Of a stretch of DNA of 7,964 nt, positions 5,966 to 7,964 are shown piece after piece. This DNA comes from Clostridium sp. AM30-24 (GTDB taxonomy: Bacteria; Bacillota; Clostridia; Lachnospirales; Lachnospiraceae). The stretch covers positions 1 to 7,964 of the forward strand of contig NZ_QUJB01000041.1 of NCBI RefSeq assembly GCF_003480435.1. Reading direction: 5' to 3'. The first letter of the stretch is position 1, and each line of letters opens with the position of its first letter. The position numbers were made by a program, and so were the translations under genes. The notes below the pieces were generated by a model that was given only the letters and a program-made list of their open reading frames with translations, did not search any database and had not been told where the DNA came from.

Positions 5966-5982
5966 CCTCAATTTTACCTCAA
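5965..5982 (-). promoter_or_regulatory. Tandem TTGAGGT repeat, putative OmpR-family regulator box
   Basis: Minus strand reads TTGAGGT-AAAA-TTGAGGT: two perfect 7-bp direct repeats with an 11-bp period. The gene-proximal copy shares one base with the -35 hexamer. Same-face head-to-tail half-sites next to the -35 are the typical binding layout of OmpR/PhoB-family activators. The natural candidate is the regulator encoded in the same operon, which would make a positive feedback loop. Confidence 0.6.
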
Positions 5983-6035
5983 CAGAATTAATTTTATCCA
6001 TGTAAATTTCCTGTACCGGCAATCAGACATAACAA

Positions 6036-6076
6036 AAACGACCTCTCAAAATCAACTATTTTTTGAAAGGTCGTTT
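6036..6076 (-). terminator. Rho-independent terminator of the ClsA-type gene
   Basis: AAACGACCT (6036-6044) pairs with AGGTCGTTT (6068-6076). After one C-A mismatch the stem continues through TCAAAA with TTTTGA. On the minus strand the hairpin is followed by a T-rich tail. It begins 10 bases beyond the stop codon of the cardiolipin synthase gene and separates it from the following operon promoter. Confidence 0.8.
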
Positions 6077-6086
6077 CACTAAATTC

Positions 6087-7646
6087 TTATAACAATCCAG
6101 CAAATAATCTCATAAATAATTGTCCCAGTCGCAAATATGCACTGCGCCCAGTACAATATTGATCTGTTACATCACGACATTCTCCCATCGTTCTTATCAG
6201 ATCATTTTTAATTTCCACAACTGCCTGACAATCTGCCATGAAACAGCCGTTTTCAAAATGATGATATAAGCTTCTATAATCCAGATTGATTGTTCCACAG
6301 GTTGCCATACAGTTATCCACTATACTCATTTTCGCATGGCAAAATCCTGGTGTCCATTCATAAACTCGCACTCCATGTTTAACCAATCCATGATAAAAAG
6401 AGCGAGTTATATTATAAATGAATTTTTTATCAGGAATTCCTGGTGTGATAATTCTTACGTCTACCCCTCGCTTAGCAGCCAGACATAACGCATGTGTCAT
6501 TTCGTCTGTTATAATTAGATATGGTGTCATAAACCAACAGTAATTTTCGGCCTTATTTATCATACTGATATAAACTTCTTCTCCGACCTGCTCATTATCC
6601 ATAGGACTGTCTGCATAAGGCTGAACAAAACCTGTTTGCTGTGCTTTATAATCGTAATGAATAATGTATTTACTAAAATCAGTATCATTCGTAGCTTTTT
6701 CACTAACAGCATTCCACATTTCTAAAAATGTCACTGTAAGTGACTGAACAGCATCTCCTTCTAAACGAATACCGGTATCTTTCCACTGCCCATACGGATG
6801 CGTATAATTAAAGTATTCATTTGCAAGATTATATCCACCTGTAAATCCAACTTTTCCATCAATTACTGTTATTTTTCTGTGATCACGATTGTTCAAAAAT
6901 AGATTTAAGCCTGGCACAAATGGATTGAATACACGACAATGAATTCCTATACTCTCCATCTTTTTTACAAAATCTGTGTTAATAAAACCTATAGACCCCA
7001 TATCATCATAGAATACCCTGACTTCCACACCGGCTTTTACTCTCTCTTCCAGAACATCTTGAATCTTATGCCAAGCTTCAGCATCTTCTATCGCATGATA
7101 TTCCATGAAGATAAACTTTTGTGCTTTCGCAAGTTCTTCAAGCTGTGCCTCTAATCCCTTCACTGCTTCATCAAAATACTTGATATCCGTATTCTGATAG
7201 ATTGGATACCGCGAATTTCTTTGTATGTAACTTGCAATATTTCCTGCTTTCGGAATCTTTTCTTTTATTCTGCTTAAACACTCTTGATTGTCTGGAAGCA
7301 TTGGTAACAATTTGCTATCAATTTCTGCATATCGCTCACGCATTTTATGCGTGCCACCATTCAAGCCAATCAATAAATACAGGCCTACACCCATAATTGG
7401 GAAAATCAGAATTAAAATGACCCAAGGCATTTTCATAGAAGATGTCTTATCTGACGCATACAATCTCAAAACTAAGATTCCACTTAAAATTCTGGTAAAT
7501 AAATTTATGATTTCTGCATATTCATTCAAGCGTGTTACGATAGTAATAATAAAAATCACTTCCAGAAGAATGCAGATTATGGAAAAGCACAATCGTTTTA
7601 TTCCATTTTTTGTTTTTGCTTTTCCTTCTAAGGTATCTTGCTTCAT
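6087..7646 (-). CDS. cls: Cardiolipin synthase (ClsA type)
   Basis: A 519-residue membrane enzyme that condenses two phosphatidylglycerol molecules into cardiolipin and glycerol. Hydrophobic helices near 18-40, 43-63 and 73-94 form the membrane region. The last of these (MPWVILILIFPIMGVGLYLL) matches the PLDc_N domain of bacterial cardiolipin synthases. The two HKD motifs are His256-x-Lys258-x4-Asp263 (DHRKITVIDGKVGFTGGYNL) and His437-x-Lys439-x4-Asp444 (CHAKMSIVDN), the latter followed by GTINLDYRS. The family-typical phrases FMEYHAIEDAEAW (179-191) and FMTPYLIITDEM (372-383) are also present. The length is the usual 480-520 residues and all catalytic residues are intact. A GAGGTGG site lies seven bases before the ATG. 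It has its own terminator and is probably monocistronic. It lies beside a ClsC-like paralogue that is under separate, regulated control. Confidence 0.93.
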   Translation of the reverse strand: MKQDTLEGKAKTKNGIKRLCFSIICILLEVIFIITIVTRLNEYAEIINLFTRILSGILVLRLYASDKTSSMKMPWVILILIFPIMGVGLYLLIGLNGGTHKMRERYAEIDSKLLPMLPDNQECLSRIKEKIPKAGNIASYIQRNSRYPIYQNTDIKYFDEAVKGLEAQLEELAKAQKFIFMEYHAIEDAEAWHKIQDVLEERVKAGVEVRVFYDDMGSIGFINTDFVKKMESIGIHCRVFNPFVPGLNLFLNNRDHRKITVIDGKVGFTGGYNLANEYFNYTHPYGQWKDTGIRLEGDAVQSLTVTFLEMWNAVSEKATNDTDFSKYIIHYDYKAQQTGFVQPYADSPMDNEQVGEEVYISMINKAENYCWFMTPYLIITDEMTHALCLAAKRGVDVRIITPGIPDKKFIYNITRSFYHGLVKHGVRVYEWTPGFCHAKMSIVDNCMATCGTINLDYRSLYHHFENGCFMADCQAVVEIKNDLIRTMGECRDVTDQYCTGRSAYLRLGQLFMRLFAGLL

Positions 7647-7886
7647 ATGTATTCCACCTCTTCTTTCTACGTCAGCTCTATATTCAAAATACTATTTATT
7701 TTGATAATTGATTCGTTCCCCTTCTATTGTTTTGTTTCAAATTCACATATAATCATACTTTCAAGGACTACATTATTTTCTGGGTATATTCCAGCATTTT
7801 TAATATAAAATTGACCTAACACTACATACAAAAGGTATTTACCTTAATTATAACTTTAAATATATCTTATGTACATTATTTTCCAT
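7647..7886. other. 240-bp leader/promoter region of cls, without a gene
   Basis: AT-rich and non-coding. No convincing -35/-10 pair stands out. The minus strand has a TATATT near 7800 with a weak TTGTAT 18 bases before it, and a TATAGA near 7678. Three small palindromes are present: TCAAAATA/TATTTTGA (7684-7704), a CTGG...CCAG element (7780-7794) and AAGGTA-TT-TACCTT (7832-7845). No riboswitch is recognised. No copy of the TTGAGGT box is present, so cls appears to lie outside the neighbouring regulator's control. Confidence 0.45.
7684..7704. repeat. 8-bp inverted repeat upstream of cls
   Basis: TCAAAATA (7684-7691) and TATTTTGA (7697-7704) are perfect inverse complements around five bases, about 40-60 bp before the cls start codon. 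It has the size of a dimeric repressor site but is all AT-rich, so chance is possible. Confidence 0.3.
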
Positions 7887-7887
7887 C

Positions 7888-7933
7888 AAAAAAAGTCCAC
7901 CCACATCTGGATTTCTCCTAATTCCAGTAGACT
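7888..7933 (-). terminator. Probable terminator of an upstream gene outside the window
   Basis: On the minus strand AGTCTAC pairs with GTGGACT (7927-7933 with 7894-7900, one G-U pair). An inner TGGA/TCCA stem follows with a 7-base bulge, and the outer stem is followed directly by seven T. The bulge makes it weaker than the other terminators here. The same bases also form a short open frame to the window edge, ending in TGA within the T run. Confidence 0.5.
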
Positions 7934-7964
7934 CTGTTCTATTTCCATTATTATATTTTTATTC

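Noticed and set aside
5915..6035. Riboswitch or long leader before the ClsC-like gene
   Set aside because: The predicted transcription start leaves only about 17 bases before the ATG, and no conserved aptamer features are visible.
1362..6076. Similarity between the 1362-1398 hairpin and the cls terminator at 6036-6076 (shared TTTTTTGAAAG)
   Set aside because: The shared stretch is low-complexity and the GC parts of the stems differ, so it is not evidence of a dispersed repeat.
7288..7704. Plus-strand open frame of 138 codons opposite the start of cls
   Set aside because: It is antisense to the cls membrane region, with no plausible start site and no recognisable domain.
1..7964. CRISPR array, tRNA or rRNA gene
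   Set aside because: No regularly spaced repeats of 24-40 bp, no cloverleaf with the GTTC-A-TC arm and no rRNA core sequences were seen on either strand.

Overview
The window looks like chromosomal DNA of a low-GC Firmicute, most likely a gut clostridium of the Lachnospiraceae type. This rests on AT-rich sequence, strong GGAGG-type ribosome binding sites, short U-tailed hairpin terminators and the protein families present; it is an inference, since no 16S or other marker is in view. All six convincing genes lie on the minus strand, so transcription runs from high to low coordinates.

From right to left: (1) positions 7887-7964 hold a probable terminator of a gene outside the window. (2) A full-length ClsA-like cardiolipin synthase (6087-7646) has a 240-bp leader and its own terminator (6036-6076). 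(3) A compact four-gene operon follows (5914 to 1670): a ClsC-like phospholipase-D-superfamily enzyme, an OmpR-family response regulator, its histidine kinase, and a FUSC-type membrane transporter. Gaps are 18 bp, a 1-bp overlap and 31 bp, and the operon ends in a strong hairpin terminator (1516-1564). Its promoter carries a tandem heptamer with 11-bp periodicity directly against the -35 box, the usual layout of an OmpR-type activator site, so the operon probably regulates itself. (4) A gene-free stretch (1300-1669) contains three successive hairpins, one with a TTCG tetraloop, and a short orphan reading frame. (5) A self-contained fic module (130-1295) encodes a Fic-domain AMP-transferase with a C-terminal winged helix. 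Five copies of a 12-bp motif (TATCTRCCTCAT) surround it: two enclose the promoter, one covers the Shine-Dalgarno sequence and two form a hairpin after the stop codon. (6) The first 41 bases match the tip of an IS150-group (IS3 family) insertion sequence that continues out of the window.

How the genes may work together: the histidine kinase has almost no extracytoplasmic domain, so it probably reads a membrane-proximal signal. Its regulator is translated between a phospholipid-modifying enzyme and an exporter. I read the operon as an envelope-stress or membrane-active-compound response that changes anionic phospholipid content and exports an amphiphile. The constitutive-looking ClsA-type gene next door would supply basal cardiolipin. 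The fic module appears unrelated, is next to an IS end, and looks like an autoregulated accessory cassette.
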